64,000 bases of DNA. It comes from CAXXOK01 sp963675365 (GTDB lineage Bacteria; Bacillota; Clostridia; Christensenellales; Aristaeellaceae). Positions 55,884-64,000 of this stretch are shown here, in pieces (the stretch's first letter is position 1; each line of letters begins with the position of its first letter). A program made the translations under genes and the position numbers. The notes under the pieces are model-generated. The model worked only from the letters and a program-made list of their open reading frames with translations, was not told where the DNA came from and searched no databases. The stretch lies in assembly GCA_963675365.2 (NCBI GenBank), contig CAXXVA010000003.1, forward strand, positions 806,001-870,000. The letters are read 5' to 3'.

Positions 55884-57005
55884 GTGTATCGACATAACCT
55901 GATTACGATTGATCTCAACGCAATACGCCACAATTATCGCCTGATGGCGGACTATCTGCCCAAACCCGTGCGCGTGATGGCCGTCGTGAAAGCCAACGCC
56001 TACGGGCATGGCATGCTTGAAGTCGCTAAAACCGTCGTACAGGCCGGCTGTATGGATCTGGCCGTCGCCATCCCTGAAGAAGGCGTCGCACTGCGGGAAG
56101 CCGGACTTAAAGATCCAAACATCCTCATCCTGGGCGCTGTCAACGAGCGCAGCGTCGAGCCGTGTATACGGTACGGGCTGACCATGACCGTGTTTGATCC
56201 CGGTATGCTCATGACCATTGAAGCCAAAGCTGCACAGCTGCAAAAAACAGCGCTCGTGCATATCAAACTGGATACCGGCATGGGCCGGATCGGCCTGCGT
56301 ACGCCGGAAGAAGCGCAGGCGTTTTCAGATGCGCTTGCCAATGCCCCGCACGTGCGTGTGACGGCGATTTATACGCACTTTGCCGACGCCGACCATCTGG
56401 ACGATTGCGGCGGACTGTGCAGCTACTCGCACAATCAGCTTCAAACGTTCGAAACACTGCGCGCCTGCTTTGATCCGTCGATCCCCGTCCACGCGTCCAA
56501 CAGCGCAATGAGCCTCGTGTCCCCGGACGCGAACTATTCCATGATCCGCGAGGGGATTTCGCTCTACGGCTACCCGCCCGTGCCGACGGACCTCCCCTTC
56601 CGCCACGCAATCCATTGGGAAGCCGAGATCGTACATGTGAAAGACATTCCGACCGGATGCTCCATCGGATACGGCTGCACCTTTACATCCTCTGAACCGA
56701 TGACCATCGCGACGGTCGCCGCAGGCTACGGCGACGGGTACCACCGCGCGGCGAGCAACCGCGGCGAGGTGCTGGTCAAGGGCAAACGCGCTCGCATCGT
56801 CGGCAGAGTCTGCATGGATCAAATCATGGTAGACGTCACGAACATCCCGGACGTGAAAACCGGCGACGTCGCCGTGCTGATCGGCAGCCAGGACGGCGGC
56901 TTCATCGGCGCGGATGAGCTTGCGGAGTGGACGTCCACCATCAGCTACGAGGTGCTTTTAAGCATCACGGCGCGCGTACCGCGCATATATATTCCCGTCG
57001 AATAG
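55884..57005 (+). CDS. alr: Alanine racemase
   Basis: 373 residues from GTG 55884, preceded by GGGAGG; a longer frame runs back into the ACT gene. PLP-binding Lys in VMAVVKANAYGHG near residue 37; catalytic Tyr region GCSIGYGCTF; AAGYGDGYHRAASNRG; CMDQIMVDVT. Makes D-Ala for peptidoglycan. Slightly divergent VYRHNLITIDLNAIRHNYR start is typical. Confidence 0.94.
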   Translation: MYRHNLITIDLNAIRHNYRLMADYLPKPVRVMAVVKANAYGHGMLEVAKTVVQAGCMDLAVAIPEEGVALREAGLKDPNILILGAVNERSVEPCIRYGLTMTVFDPGMLMTIEAKAAQLQKTALVHIKLDTGMGRIGLRTPEEAQAFSDALANAPHVRVTAIYTHFADADHLDDCGGLCSYSHNQLQTFETLRACFDPSIPVHASNSAMSLVSPDANYSMIREGISLYGYPPVPTDLPFRHAIHWEAEIVHVKDIPTGCSIGYGCTFTSSEPMTIATVAAGYGDGYHRAASNRGEVLVKGKRARIVGRVCMDQIMVDVTNIPDVKTGDVAVLIGSQDGGFIGADELAEWTSTISYEVLLSITARVPRIYIPVE

Positions 57006-57031
57006 CCGCCTATATAAAGGAGAAAGTTTAC

Positions 57032-57823
57032 ATGGCAAAAAAACCGGTAAAACCTGTCGTCAAACCCTATCTGCTCGGGTCGTGGAACGGGAAGGACGCA
57101 AAGCAAAAGGGTTTCAGGCTGATCCTGAGCATACTGTTTATATCCTTCCTCTATTTGCTGCTTGGCGTGCTGCTGAGTTTTAATTCGTTTCTGCTCCGGC
57201 TTGGAACATCGATCATCATCATTGCGGTTGCGGCAATGTATATGTATTTTCAGGGCGCCAACAGCGCGGAAGCGGATACGGCGTTCGGCGAAATCATGTA
57301 TCAGCATGAGCAGGATGGCAAAACCGTTGTGCCAAGTGACCGCGACCGCTGTTTTCATCCCGCCAAGGGGTTTTTCAGCGTCATGATCGGTGTGATCCCC
57401 TATTTTTTGATCACGCTTTTGTTTGCGGTGCTCGCACAGCCCGTCACCTATTCACTGGGCGTTTTGCCTTCCTGGCTCCTAAGCCCCGCGCAGCAGACGC
57501 ACGTCGGTGAAGCGCTCGCCTATTACAACATGCAGGACACCGATATGTTCATGTCCATCCTCCGCATCATTGCGCGGGCGATCACCATGCCGTTTATCAA
57601 CGTGGCGCTGCTGCTGGGAACCCAGGGTATCCTGTGGGCGGAAAGGCTTACGCCGCTGTGGGTGCTGATCGCGCCGCTCGCCTACGGGTTTGGATATCTG
57701 CAGGGGCCGAAGCTGCGCATCAAGGTCAACACCGGAATCGCGATCGGCATGCGAAACAAGCGCCGCAAGCAGCGCCGGGAACGCAAGGCGCGGACGGCCA
57801 AGAAACCACAGCAGTTGGTTTAG
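57032..57823 (+). CDS. Membrane protein of unknown function
   Basis: 263 residues from ATG 57032, with AAGGAG upstream. Basic N-terminus, then a hydrophobic pair (about 30-75), another long hydrophobic stretch (about 112-150) and two late helices (about 190-230), ending in a Lys/Arg-rich tail. Four to five membrane segments; positive ends suggest N-in/C-in. No family recognised. It lies between alr and rsmD, two bases before the latter, so it is probably part of that operon. Confidence 0.7.
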   Translation: MAKKPVKPVVKPYLLGSWNGKDAKQKGFRLILSILFISFLYLLLGVLLSFNSFLLRLGTSIIIIAVAAMYMYFQGANSAEADTAFGEIMYQHEQDGKTVVPSDRDRCFHPAKGFFSVMIGVIPYFLITLLFAVLAQPVTYSLGVLPSWLLSPAQQTHVGEALAYYNMQDTDMFMSILRIIARAITMPFINVALLLGTQGILWAERLTPLWVLIAPLAYGFGYLQGPKLRIKVNTGIAIGMRNKRRKQRRERKARTAKKPQQLV

Positions 57824-57825
57824 GC

Positions 57826-58392
57826 ATGCGCATTATTGCGGGAACCGCACGCGGACGAACCCTTTCGACGCCTAAAGGTCAAAGCACCAGGCCGACACAG
57901 GATTACGTGCGCGAATCGCTGTTCAACATCATTGCGCGCGATGTTCCTGGCGCGACGGTACTGGACCTGTTCGCCGGAAGCGGCGCGCTGGCGCTGGAAG
58001 CGCTCAGCCGGGGCGCCGAATATGCCGTCCTTGCCGACAAGGCAAGATTAGCGACCGAATGTATCCGGCGGAACATCGATACGCTCGGGTTTGGCGGTCA
58101 AGCCGCGTTCATCCAGGCGGACTGGCGTAAAGCGCTCCGGCAGAAATTTGAACGGCCATTCGATCTGGTGTTCCTTGATCCGCCGTACAGCCTGACGCTT
58201 TACCGGGAGATCACCGACATGCTTAACGAATACGAGTTGCTTGCAAACGACGCGCTGATCGTCATCGAACACCGCAGAAACGAAGCGATTGCGCTCTCTC
58301 CCCTGTTTATCAGCACAGACCATAGACCCTACGGAGAAACCGAGATCCACTTCTATCGCTTTCAAGCGGGAGGACAAAACAATGAAGTCTAG
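57826..58392 (+). CDS. rsmD: 16S rRNA (guanine966-N2)-methyltransferase
   Basis: 188 residues from ATG 57826. MRIIAGTARGRTLSTPKG and TRPTQDYVRESLFNII are typical; SAM loop VLDLFAGSGALALEALSRGA; catalytic LVFLDPPYSLTLY. It methylates G966 of 16S rRNA. It overlaps coaD by 11 bp, the classic rsmD-coaD pair. Confidence 0.95.
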   Translation: MRIIAGTARGRTLSTPKGQSTRPTQDYVRESLFNIIARDVPGATVLDLFAGSGALALEALSRGAEYAVLADKARLATECIRRNIDTLGFGGQAAFIQADWRKALRQKFERPFDLVFLDPPYSLTLYREITDMLNEYELLANDALIVIEHRRNEAIALSPLFISTDHRPYGETEIHFYRFQAGGQNNEV

Positions 58393-58870
58393 TATCTGCG
58401 TCTATCCGGGCAGTTTCGATCCCGTCACGCTTGGACACCTTGATATCATCCGGCGCGCCTGCAAGACGTTTCCGTCGGTACGTGTCGCGGTGCTTGACAA
58501 TCCCGATAAAACCAAAGCATTTTCAACGCAGGAGCGCATCGCGATGCTTGAAAAAGCCTGTTCTTCCCTTCCCAACGTGCAAATTGACAGCTTCGGCGGA
58601 TTGTTGGTAGACTATATGCGAAAAACGGGCGCCGGCGTTATTATTCGCGGGCTACGCAGCGCCAGCGATTTTGAAGCCGAGTTTCAAATGGCGCAGATGA
58701 ACAGCCAGCTGTCCGACAGTGTGGAAAGCCTGTTTATGATGACCTCCCCGGAGTACGCGTATATCTCGTCTGGCATCGTCAAGCAGATCGCGTCTTTCGG
58801 CGGCGATATATCGTCGTTTGTGCCCGAGTGCATCCTAGAAGAAGTCACCAAGCGGTTCCAGAACAAATAA
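58382..58870 (+). CDS. coaD: Phosphopantetheine adenylyltransferase
   Basis: 162 residues from ATG 58382, GGGAGGAC upstream. Nucleotidyl-transfer motif YPGSFDPVTLGHLDII and late ISSGIVKQIASFGGD; RGLRSASDFEAEFQMAQMN. Penultimate step of coenzyme A synthesis, relevant to the CoA-dependent Ior and PaaK nearby. Confidence 0.97.
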   Translation: MKSSICVYPGSFDPVTLGHLDIIRRACKTFPSVRVAVLDNPDKTKAFSTQERIAMLEKACSSLPNVQIDSFGGLLVDYMRKTGAGVIIRGLRSASDFEAEFQMAQMNSQLSDSVESLFMMTSPEYAYISSGIVKQIASFGGDISSFVPECILEEVTKRFQNK

Positions 58871-58891
58871 GGTTTCAGGAGGCCGACAACC

Positions 58892-59521
58892 ATGAATATG
58901 TCCCAAGCCATCGTATACCTCAATGAACTGGACGATCTGATCTCGACGGGAAAGCGAATCCCTTTGAGCAACTCCGTGATGATCGACCGGGAGCATTGCT
59001 ATAAACTGGTACAGGATATCCGCGAAAGCCTGCCGGTGGATATCACCGCGGCGCAGGGCGTGATCGAAAACCAGAACGCGATCATCACCGAGGCGAGAAA
59101 AATGGCGGAGCAAACCAAGAGCGATGCAAGCGCAAACGCTTCGGCGATGCTTAACGACGCCAGCGTTAAATCCCAGAATTCCTTGAACGCCGCGACCGCA
59201 AAGGCGCAGGAAATGGTCGGCCGCGCGCAGGACCAGGCACGCCAGATACTGGCGGATGCAAAGCAGAACGCCGATCGGATCTTATCCGACGCCGATAAAC
59301 GTGCCAAGCAGATGATCAACGAGCAGGAGATCGTCGCCAGGGCGCGCCTGGAAGCCGAAGACCTGAAGCAATCCACGCAGAACGAGGTGGACGCGCTGTA
59401 CAAAGACGTGTTTCATCATATCGACGAGGTGATGAAGCAATTGGACCGCGCCGTGAGCGAAAAGCTGACGGAAATCCGCATGATACGCCAGCAGGTGGAT
59501 CAAACCATATCGTCGATGTAA
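58892..59521 (+). CDS. Coiled-coil protein, DivIVA/ATPase-b-like
   Basis: 209 residues. The first 40 residues (YLNELDDLISTGKRIPLSNSVMI) are a conserved head; about 60-180 is one long Ala/Gln/Lys coiled coil with ADAKQNADRILSDADKRA-type heptads. No membrane segment. Clostridial genomes often carry this family after coaD, annotated loosely as 'ATPase' or 'cell division initiation protein'; function is unknown. GGAGG precedes the ATG. Confidence 0.8.
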   Translation: MNMSQAIVYLNELDDLISTGKRIPLSNSVMIDREHCYKLVQDIRESLPVDITAAQGVIENQNAIITEARKMAEQTKSDASANASAMLNDASVKSQNSLNAATAKAQEMVGRAQDQARQILADAKQNADRILSDADKRAKQMINEQEIVARARLEAEDLKQSTQNEVDALYKDVFHHIDEVMKQLDRAVSEKLTEIRMIRQQVDQTISSM

Positions 59522-59547
59522 ATCACCCCTGAAGGAGTGTTCCCCCG

Positions 59548-60114
59548 TTGATCGAACTTGTGCTCATTGCCCTCGGCCTGTCTATGGATGCCTTCGCCGT
59601 AGCCATGGGAAAAGGTCTGTGCATGCGGAAAATACAATACGGTTACGCCACTGTGATCGCCCTCTTTTTCGGGGGCTTTCAAGCGCTTATGCCGGCTATC
59701 GGTTGGTTTTTGGGCAAGCAGTTCTCCGCGCAGATCGTTGCCTTTGATCATTGGATCGCTTTCGCGCTCCTCGCGTTCATCGGGCTGAAAATGATCTGGA
59801 GCGCGTACCGCGAGAAAAACAAGCGGGAGGAAGCCTGTGACTTGACGGTCAATTACCGCGAACTGTTCATCCTTGCCGTCGCCACCAGCATTGACGCGCT
59901 GGCGGCCGGTGTGACGTTTGCGTTTCTGAATACGCCAATCCTGCTCGCCGCCGGGGTCATAGGGCTGACGACGTTTGTGATCTCGCTTGGCGGTGTGGTT
60001 ATCGGGCAATTGTTCGGTGCGCGGTATAAAACCAAAGCCGAATACTTCGGCGGAGGCGTGCTGATTTTGATCGGTCTGAAGATCCTTTTGGAGCACCTCG
60101 GTGTCCTGTTTTAA
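59548..60114 (+). CDS. mntP: Manganese efflux pump MntP
   Basis: 188 residues from TTG 59548, with GAAGGAG upstream. Six helices in two halves. The conserved Asp residues lie in LGLSMDAFAVAMGKGL and VATSIDALAAGVTFAF, the paired MntP motifs. Exports Mn2+. There is no room for a yybP-ykoY riboswitch before it (26 bp), so Mn control, if any, lies elsewhere. Confidence 0.93.
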   Translation: MIELVLIALGLSMDAFAVAMGKGLCMRKIQYGYATVIALFFGGFQALMPAIGWFLGKQFSAQIVAFDHWIAFALLAFIGLKMIWSAYREKNKREEACDLTVNYRELFILAVATSIDALAAGVTFAFLNTPILLAAGVIGLTTFVISLGGVVIGQLFGARYKTKAEYFGGGVLILIGLKILLEHLGVLF

Positions 60115-60253
60115 ACTCCTTGTTCGTTCCTGCAATATACGATGAATGCATATGGCATTGCTGAATGTAAAATCCATGTTAATTGTGAAGCGATAGGTCT
60201 CTGAAACCATTGATATCCTTTCAAGCGTAACAGAATTTTCATAAAGTGTTTCC

Positions 60254-60282
60254 TTGTTTTTAACCTTCTTGTCTGCTATGAT
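60254..60282 (+). promoter_or_regulatory. Promoter for BMP transporter operon
   Basis: TTGTTT (60254-60259), 17 bp, TATGAT (60277-60282). The 140 bp before it show only a small AATGC/GCATT hairpin and no recognisable riboswitch. Confidence 0.7.
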
Positions 60283-60334
60283 GGTTGCATAGAAAGTGCT
60301 TAATCCGCACAATAAAATGAGGAGGAATTCTATC

Positions 60335-61399
60335 ATGAAAAAAGCCCTTTTGGTGTTCATTTCACTAGTGTTAATGCTGTCGGTTAGCTCGGTTGCTCTG
60401 GCAGACGATATTACCTTCGCGCTGGTCACCGACGTTGGCAACATCGACGACCAGTCCTTCAACCAGAGCACTTGGGAAGGCCTCGTTGCCTTCGCCGAAG
60501 CAAACGGCCTTGTCAAAGACGAGGACTATGCTTACTACAAGCCCTTTGAGGATAGCGATGCGGCCCGTATTGAAAGCATCACGACCGCAATCGACTACGG
60601 CGCCAAAGTCGTCGTCGTTCCCGGCTATCTGTTCAACGCGGCGGTGCTGACCGCGGCTGCGGATCATCCCGACGTCATCTTCATCGGCGTTGACCTGACC
60701 ATCGATCCCACCGTGTACCCGATGAACGCCACCAACCTGGTGTTTAAAGAAGAGCAGTCCGGCTTCATGGCAGGCTACGCCGCCGTGATGGACGGCTACA
60801 CCAAGCTCGGCTTCCTCGGCGGTATCGACGTGCCCGCGGTCGTGCGCTACGGCTACGGCTACATCCAGGGCATTGACTACGCCGCGCAGCAACTTGGCGT
60901 GACCCCCGAGGTGAAGTACTGGTACTCCGGCACCTTTGGCCCCAACGATGAAATCAAGGCCAAGATGGACAGCTGGTATGCCGAAGGCACCGAGATCGTA
61001 TTCGCCTGCGGCGGCGGCATCTTCCTAAGCTGCCTGTCCGCGGCTGAAACCGCCGACGGCATGATGATCGGCGTCGACTCCGACCAGGGGTACATCAGCG
61101 AGCGTTTTGTGACGTCCGCCATGAAGATCATCCCCGCGCCTCTGAGCGTACTGCTCCAGAGCATCTACGACGGCGGCTATGTGCTGCCCGAAGCGAACGC
61201 CGGACATGACATGGTCCTTAGCATCGCGGACGGCGCCTGCGGCCTGCCGACAGCAGAAGGCAGCTGGCGCTTCAAGACCTTCACCATGGAAGATTACCAG
61301 ATGATCCTGGATAAGGTCCTTGCAGGCGACGTGATGATCTCCGATGCCACCGACATGGCACCCGAAACCGTCGTGACCTCGGTGGATTACCAGAACTAA
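60335..61399 (+). CDS. BMP/PnrA-family nucleoside-binding protein
   Basis: 354 residues from ATG 60335, GGAGG upstream. The signal peptide ends VALAD with no lipobox Cys, whereas Gram-positive PnrA/BmpA proteins are normally lipoproteins. Mature start ITFALVTDVGNIDDQSFNQSTWEG is the BMP signature, followed by VVVPGYLFNAAV, EEQSGFMAGYAAVM and GFLGGIDVPAVVRYGYGYIQG, and GVDSDQGY. It should capture nucleosides for the ABC transporter that follows. A terminator separates it from the ATPase gene. Confidence 0.93.
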   Translation: MKKALLVFISLVLMLSVSSVALADDITFALVTDVGNIDDQSFNQSTWEGLVAFAEANGLVKDEDYAYYKPFEDSDAARIESITTAIDYGAKVVVVPGYLFNAAVLTAAADHPDVIFIGVDLTIDPTVYPMNATNLVFKEEQSGFMAGYAAVMDGYTKLGFLGGIDVPAVVRYGYGYIQGIDYAAQQLGVTPEVKYWYSGTFGPNDEIKAKMDSWYAEGTEIVFACGGGIFLSCLSAAETADGMMIGVDSDQGYISERFVTSAMKIIPAPLSVLLQSIYDGGYVLPEANAGHDMVLSIADGACGLPTAEGSWRFKTFTMEDYQMILDKVLAGDVMISDATDMAPETVVTSVDYQN

Positions 61400-61412
61400 T
61401 CCCCCACCTTTC

Positions 61413-61446
61413 AAGAAAGGCCAGGCTAGCGCCTGGCCTTTCTTTC
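61413..61446 (+). terminator. Intra-operon terminator after binding-protein gene
   Basis: GAAAGGCCAGGC-TAGC-GCCTGGCCTTTC then TTTC. Partial read-through would give more binding protein than transporter. Confidence 0.85.
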
Positions 61447-61482
61447 AAAAGTTTGTCATCCATTCCAATAAGGGGTACCGTA

Positions 61483-63024
61483 ATGAGTGAATACATCATT
61501 GAAATGGTTGGAATACGCAAAGTATTTCCAGGCGTAATCGCCAATGACAATATCACGCTGCAGCTGAAAAAAGGCGAGATACACGCGCTGCTTGGTGAAA
61601 ACGGCGCCGGAAAGTCAACGCTGATGGGCGTTCTTTTCGGTATGTACCAGCCGGAGTCCGGTCAGATTTTAAAGGACGGAGACCCGGTGCGCATCCACGA
61701 TCCCAACGACGCCAACAACTTGGGCATCGGCATGGTACACCAGCATTTCAAGCTGGTCGAAGTGTTTTCGGTATTGGATAATATCATGCTGGGCGCGGAA
61801 GATACGCATCTGGGCATTCTGCAAAAGAACAAAGCACGGGAAAAGGTGCAAAAGCTCAGCAAACAATACAAACTGAATGTCGATTTGGACGCGGTGATCG
61901 AGGATATCAGCGTAGGAATGCAGCAGCGCGTGGAAATCCTTAAAATGCTTTACCGCGATAACGATATCCTGATTTTCGACGAACCGACGGCGGTGCTTAC
62001 GCCCCAGGAAATCGAAGAGCTGATGCAGACGATGCGTAATTTCGCAAACGAAGGCAAATCGATTCTGTTTATTACGCACAAGCTCAACGAAATCATGGCC
62101 GTCGCCGATCGCTGCACGGTGCTGCGCAAGGGCAAGTACATCGGTACCGTGGACGTCAAGGACGCGACGGTCGATTCGCTTGCGGAGATGATGGTCGGGC
62201 GCAAGGTAAATTTCAAAGTCGATAAAAAGCCGAGCAAGCCCAAGGATACCATCCTGCGCGTCTCCAATCTATCCCTGACGACCGCCGCAAGCGGTAAGCA
62301 TCAGCTTCACAACGTGTCCTTCAGCGTCCGCGCCGGGGAGATCGTCGGTATCGCAGGCATCGAAGGCAACGGGCAGAGCGAGCTGGTCTATGCGCTGACC
62401 GGACTGATCAAGCCGACGCACGGCACGATCACCTTCGGCGAACACGACATTACCAAATACTCCATCCGTGAACGGAACGATATGGGTATCGCGCATATTC
62501 CGGAAGACCGGCACCGCTACGGCCTGGTACTTGATTATAATCTATCCGAAAACCTGATTTTAAAAAGCTATCACACGCCGCAGTTCAACAAGCACGGCTT
62601 TCTCCGCTTCCCGGAGATCCAGTCGCATGCAGAGGAACTGATCCGTTTCTTTGATATCCGCGCCGGAGAGGGCCCGGATACGCCTGCGCGCTCCATGAGC
62701 GGCGGCAACCAGCAAAAGGCGATCATCGCGCGCGAAGCTTCCCTCTCCCCCAAGCTGCTCATTGCCGTGCAGCCGACGCGCGGGCTGGACGTCGGCGCGA
62801 TCGAATACATCCAAAAACAGCTGATCGCCGCGCGTGACGAGGGCCGGGCGGTGCTTCTGGTCAGCCTGGAGCTTGAAGAGGTTATGAACATCTCCGACCG
62901 CATCCTGGTGATGTACGAAGGCAAAATCGTCGCCGAGGTTGCCGGCGAGCACGCCGTTCGGCAGGAGCTCGGGCTGTACATGGCCGGGGCGACACCCAGC
63001 GATATCGCACGGGAGGTGATGTAG
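61483..63024 (+). CDS. Nucleoside ABC transporter, double ATPase
   Basis: 513 residues from ATG 61483, with AAGGGG upstream. Two ABC domains in tandem: first Walker A GENGAGKSTLMG, signature near ISVGMQQRVEILK, Walker B ILIFDEPTAVLTP; second has the degenerate loop GIEGNGQSELVYAL, MSGGNQQKAIIARE and TRGLDVGAIEYI. This layout is the sugar/nucleoside (YufO/NupB-type) class. It ends 1 base before the permease gene. Confidence 0.95.
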   Translation: MSEYIIEMVGIRKVFPGVIANDNITLQLKKGEIHALLGENGAGKSTLMGVLFGMYQPESGQILKDGDPVRIHDPNDANNLGIGMVHQHFKLVEVFSVLDNIMLGAEDTHLGILQKNKAREKVQKLSKQYKLNVDLDAVIEDISVGMQQRVEILKMLYRDNDILIFDEPTAVLTPQEIEELMQTMRNFANEGKSILFITHKLNEIMAVADRCTVLRKGKYIGTVDVKDATVDSLAEMMVGRKVNFKVDKKPSKPKDTILRVSNLSLTTAASGKHQLHNVSFSVRAGEIVGIAGIEGNGQSELVYALTGLIKPTHGTITFGEHDITKYSIRERNDMGIAHIPEDRHRYGLVLDYNLSENLILKSYHTPQFNKHGFLRFPEIQSHAEELIRFFDIRAGEGPDTPARSMSGGNQQKAIIAREASLSPKLLIAVQPTRGLDVGAIEYIQKQLIAARDEGRAVLLVSLELEEVMNISDRILVMYEGKIVAEVAGEHAVRQELGLYMAGATPSDIAREVM

Positions 63025-63025
63025 G

Positions 63026-64000
63026 GTGAAACGCAGACGCACGTTCAACGCTTCGCTGCTAACGACCATCCTGTCCGCCGTAGGCGCGATCATCATCGGC
63101 CTGTTCATCGGCTACTTACTGCTGCTCGTGACCAAGCCGGACAGGGCTTGGTGGGGCCTGCTTCGCATCCTGACGGTCGGATTCTCCGATCCCACCAAGT
63201 TTGCCAAGGTGCTGTATCAGGCCATGCCGCTGATTTGCACGGGCCTTTCGGTCGCATTCGCGTTTAAAACGGGCCTGTTTAACATCGGCGCGACCGGCCA
63301 GTACACCGTTGGCGCGTTCTTTGCCCTGTTTACGGGCATCCAATTGCAATTGCCCTGGTACCTTGCCATCATCGCCGCGATGATCGGCGGCGCGATCTGG
63401 GGCGCGATCCCCGGTATCTGCAAGGCGTTGTTCAATGTCAACGAGGTCATTACGACCATTATGTTCAACTGGATTGCGGTATTCGCGGTCAATATGGCGT
63501 TTACCAACATCCCCATGCTGGTTGTGGATTACTGGGGGAAATCCTCCATTCGTGACCGTACGCCGGTTCTGGCCGACGCGAACGCCAATGCCGTGCTGCC
63601 GAAACTGGGACTGGACGAACTGATGAACAGCAATTTGGTGAACATCGGAATATTCGTTGCGATCTTCATCGCGATCATCATTTGGATCCTGTTGCAGAAG
63701 ACAACCTTCGGCTATGAAATCAAGGCCTGCGGCTACAACCGCGACGCCAGCCAGTACGCCGGTATCAACGCCAAGCGCAACATCATCAATTCCTTTATGG
63801 TCGCGGGCGCTCTGGCCGGACTTGGCGGCGGACTGTATTACTTAAGCGGCACGGGCCAGTACACCTTCCTGAAAATTCTGCTCCCCGCAGGTTTTAACGG
63901 TATTCCCGTCGCGCTGCTGGCGAACTCCCACCCCATCGGCGTTATCGTCAGCGCTTTGTTCATCAGCTATATCCAGGTTGGCGGCGACGCGCTGCAGCCG
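63026..64000 (+). CDS. Nucleoside ABC transporter permease, right end cut
   Basis: GTG start at 63026 with GGGAGGTGATG upstream; 325 codons are open to the window edge with no stop. Branched-chain/ribose-type permease (YufP/NupP class) with helices starting SLLTTILSAVGAIIIGLFIG, the conserved FAFKTGLFNIGATGQYTVGA and FNVNEVITTIMFNWIAVF, and YNRDASQYAGIN near the end. A second permease gene is expected just beyond the edge. Confidence 0.93.
   Translation, partial: MKRRRTFNASLLTTILSAVGAIIIGLFIGYLLLLVTKPDRAWWGLLRILTVGFSDPTKFAKVLYQAMPLICTGLSVAFAFKTGLFNIGATGQYTVGAFFALFTGIQLQLPWYLAIIAAMIGGAIWGAIPGICKALFNVNEVITTIMFNWIAVFAVNMAFTNIPMLVVDYWGKSSIRDRTPVLADANANAVLPKLGLDELMNSNLVNIGIFVAIFIAIIIWILLQKTTFGYEIKACGYNRDASQYAGINAKRNIINSFMVAGALAGLGGGLYYLSGTGQYTFLKILLPAGFNGIPVALLANSHPIGVIVSALFISYIQVGGDALQP

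Noticed and set aside
59522..59547. Possible yybP-ykoY manganese riboswitch before mntP
   Set aside because: Only 26 bp separate mntP from the previous gene.
60115..60334. Possible purine riboswitch before the BMP transporter
   Set aside because: No conserved purine-aptamer helices or loop sequences could be matched; only a weak hairpin is present.

Overview
The window looks like a chromosomal segment of an anaerobic Bacillota of the class Clostridia, fairly rich in G+C. Evidence for this: sigma-A style promoters (TTGNNN, 16-18 bp, TATAAT-like), strong GGAGG ribosome sites with frequent TTG/GTG starts, rpsF-ssb-rpsR, the darA-holB-ricT trio, a lexA with a Firmicutes-type GAAC-N4-GTTY box, DUF951, a YabN/MazG fusion, SpoVB- and SpoIID-like proteins, an Rnf complex, indolepyruvate:ferredoxin oxidoreductase and a 2[4Fe-4S] ferredoxin. 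No phage block, insertion sequence, CRISPR array, rRNA or tRNA gene was seen. The genus cannot be fixed from the sequence.

Layout. (1) 1-2.2 kb, minus: cyclophilin then mutS2 (cut by the window edge). (2) 2.4-4.3 kb, plus: degenerate receiver protein and an SPFH/zinc-ribbon protein. (3) 4.3-6.0 kb, minus: a NifU-like scaffold and a GGGtGRT protein. (4) 6.2-19.0 kb, minus: cell wall and division. A compact dcw cluster, mraZ-ftsL-murE-mraY-murD-ftsQ, runs into a HAD phosphatase and an L,D-transpeptidase. A second unit has murC, a solute-binding protein, a zinc-ribbon protein and a metallophosphoesterase. rsmH, ftsI, murF, ftsW and murG are absent from their usual places. (5) 19.4-25.4 kb, plus: gltB-gltD (glutamate synthase) behind a promoter with a perfect palindrome. 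(6) 25.5-31.9 kb, plus: DUF951, signal peptidase I, a parvulin-type foldase lipoprotein, a MOP flippase, MazG, HU and a deoxyinosine/uracil glycosylase. (7) 32.0-37.9 kb, plus: rnfC-D-E-A-B with rnfG missing, then proC and rnhA. (8) 38.1-43.4 kb, plus: a 1537-residue secreted SpoIID protein with 13 SH3b repeats, then a tRNA-methyltransferase-like gene. (9) 43.4-50.2 kb, minus: lexA-psuK-psuG, a tyrosine recombinase with a 34-bp palindrome at its likely transcription start, a small ferredoxin, ricT, holB and darA. (10) 50.4-64 kb, plus: rpsF-ssb-rpsR with an S6:S18-type leader; iorA-iorB-paaK; an ACT protein, alr, rsmD, coaD, a coiled-coil protein and mntP; and a nucleoside-type BMP ABC transporter cut by the right edge.

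How it fits together. The cell appears to make meso-diaminopimelate peptidoglycan (DNPR motif in MurE; alr for D-Ala). It may cross-link part of it by an L,D-transpeptidase. Nitrogen is assimilated by GltBD. Energy metabolism is ferredoxin-centred: Ior oxidises aryl pyruvates to aryl-acetyl-CoA and reduces ferredoxin, PaaK can activate or release the aryl acid, and Rnf can couple ferredoxin oxidation to ion pumping. Nucleoside import (BMP transporter) and pseudouridine breakdown (PsuK/PsuG) suggest nucleoside salvage. The most unusual points are the thinned dcw cluster, the Rnf operon without its flavoprotein RnfG, the recombinase leader palindrome, the SH3b array protein and the lexA-psuKG linkage.
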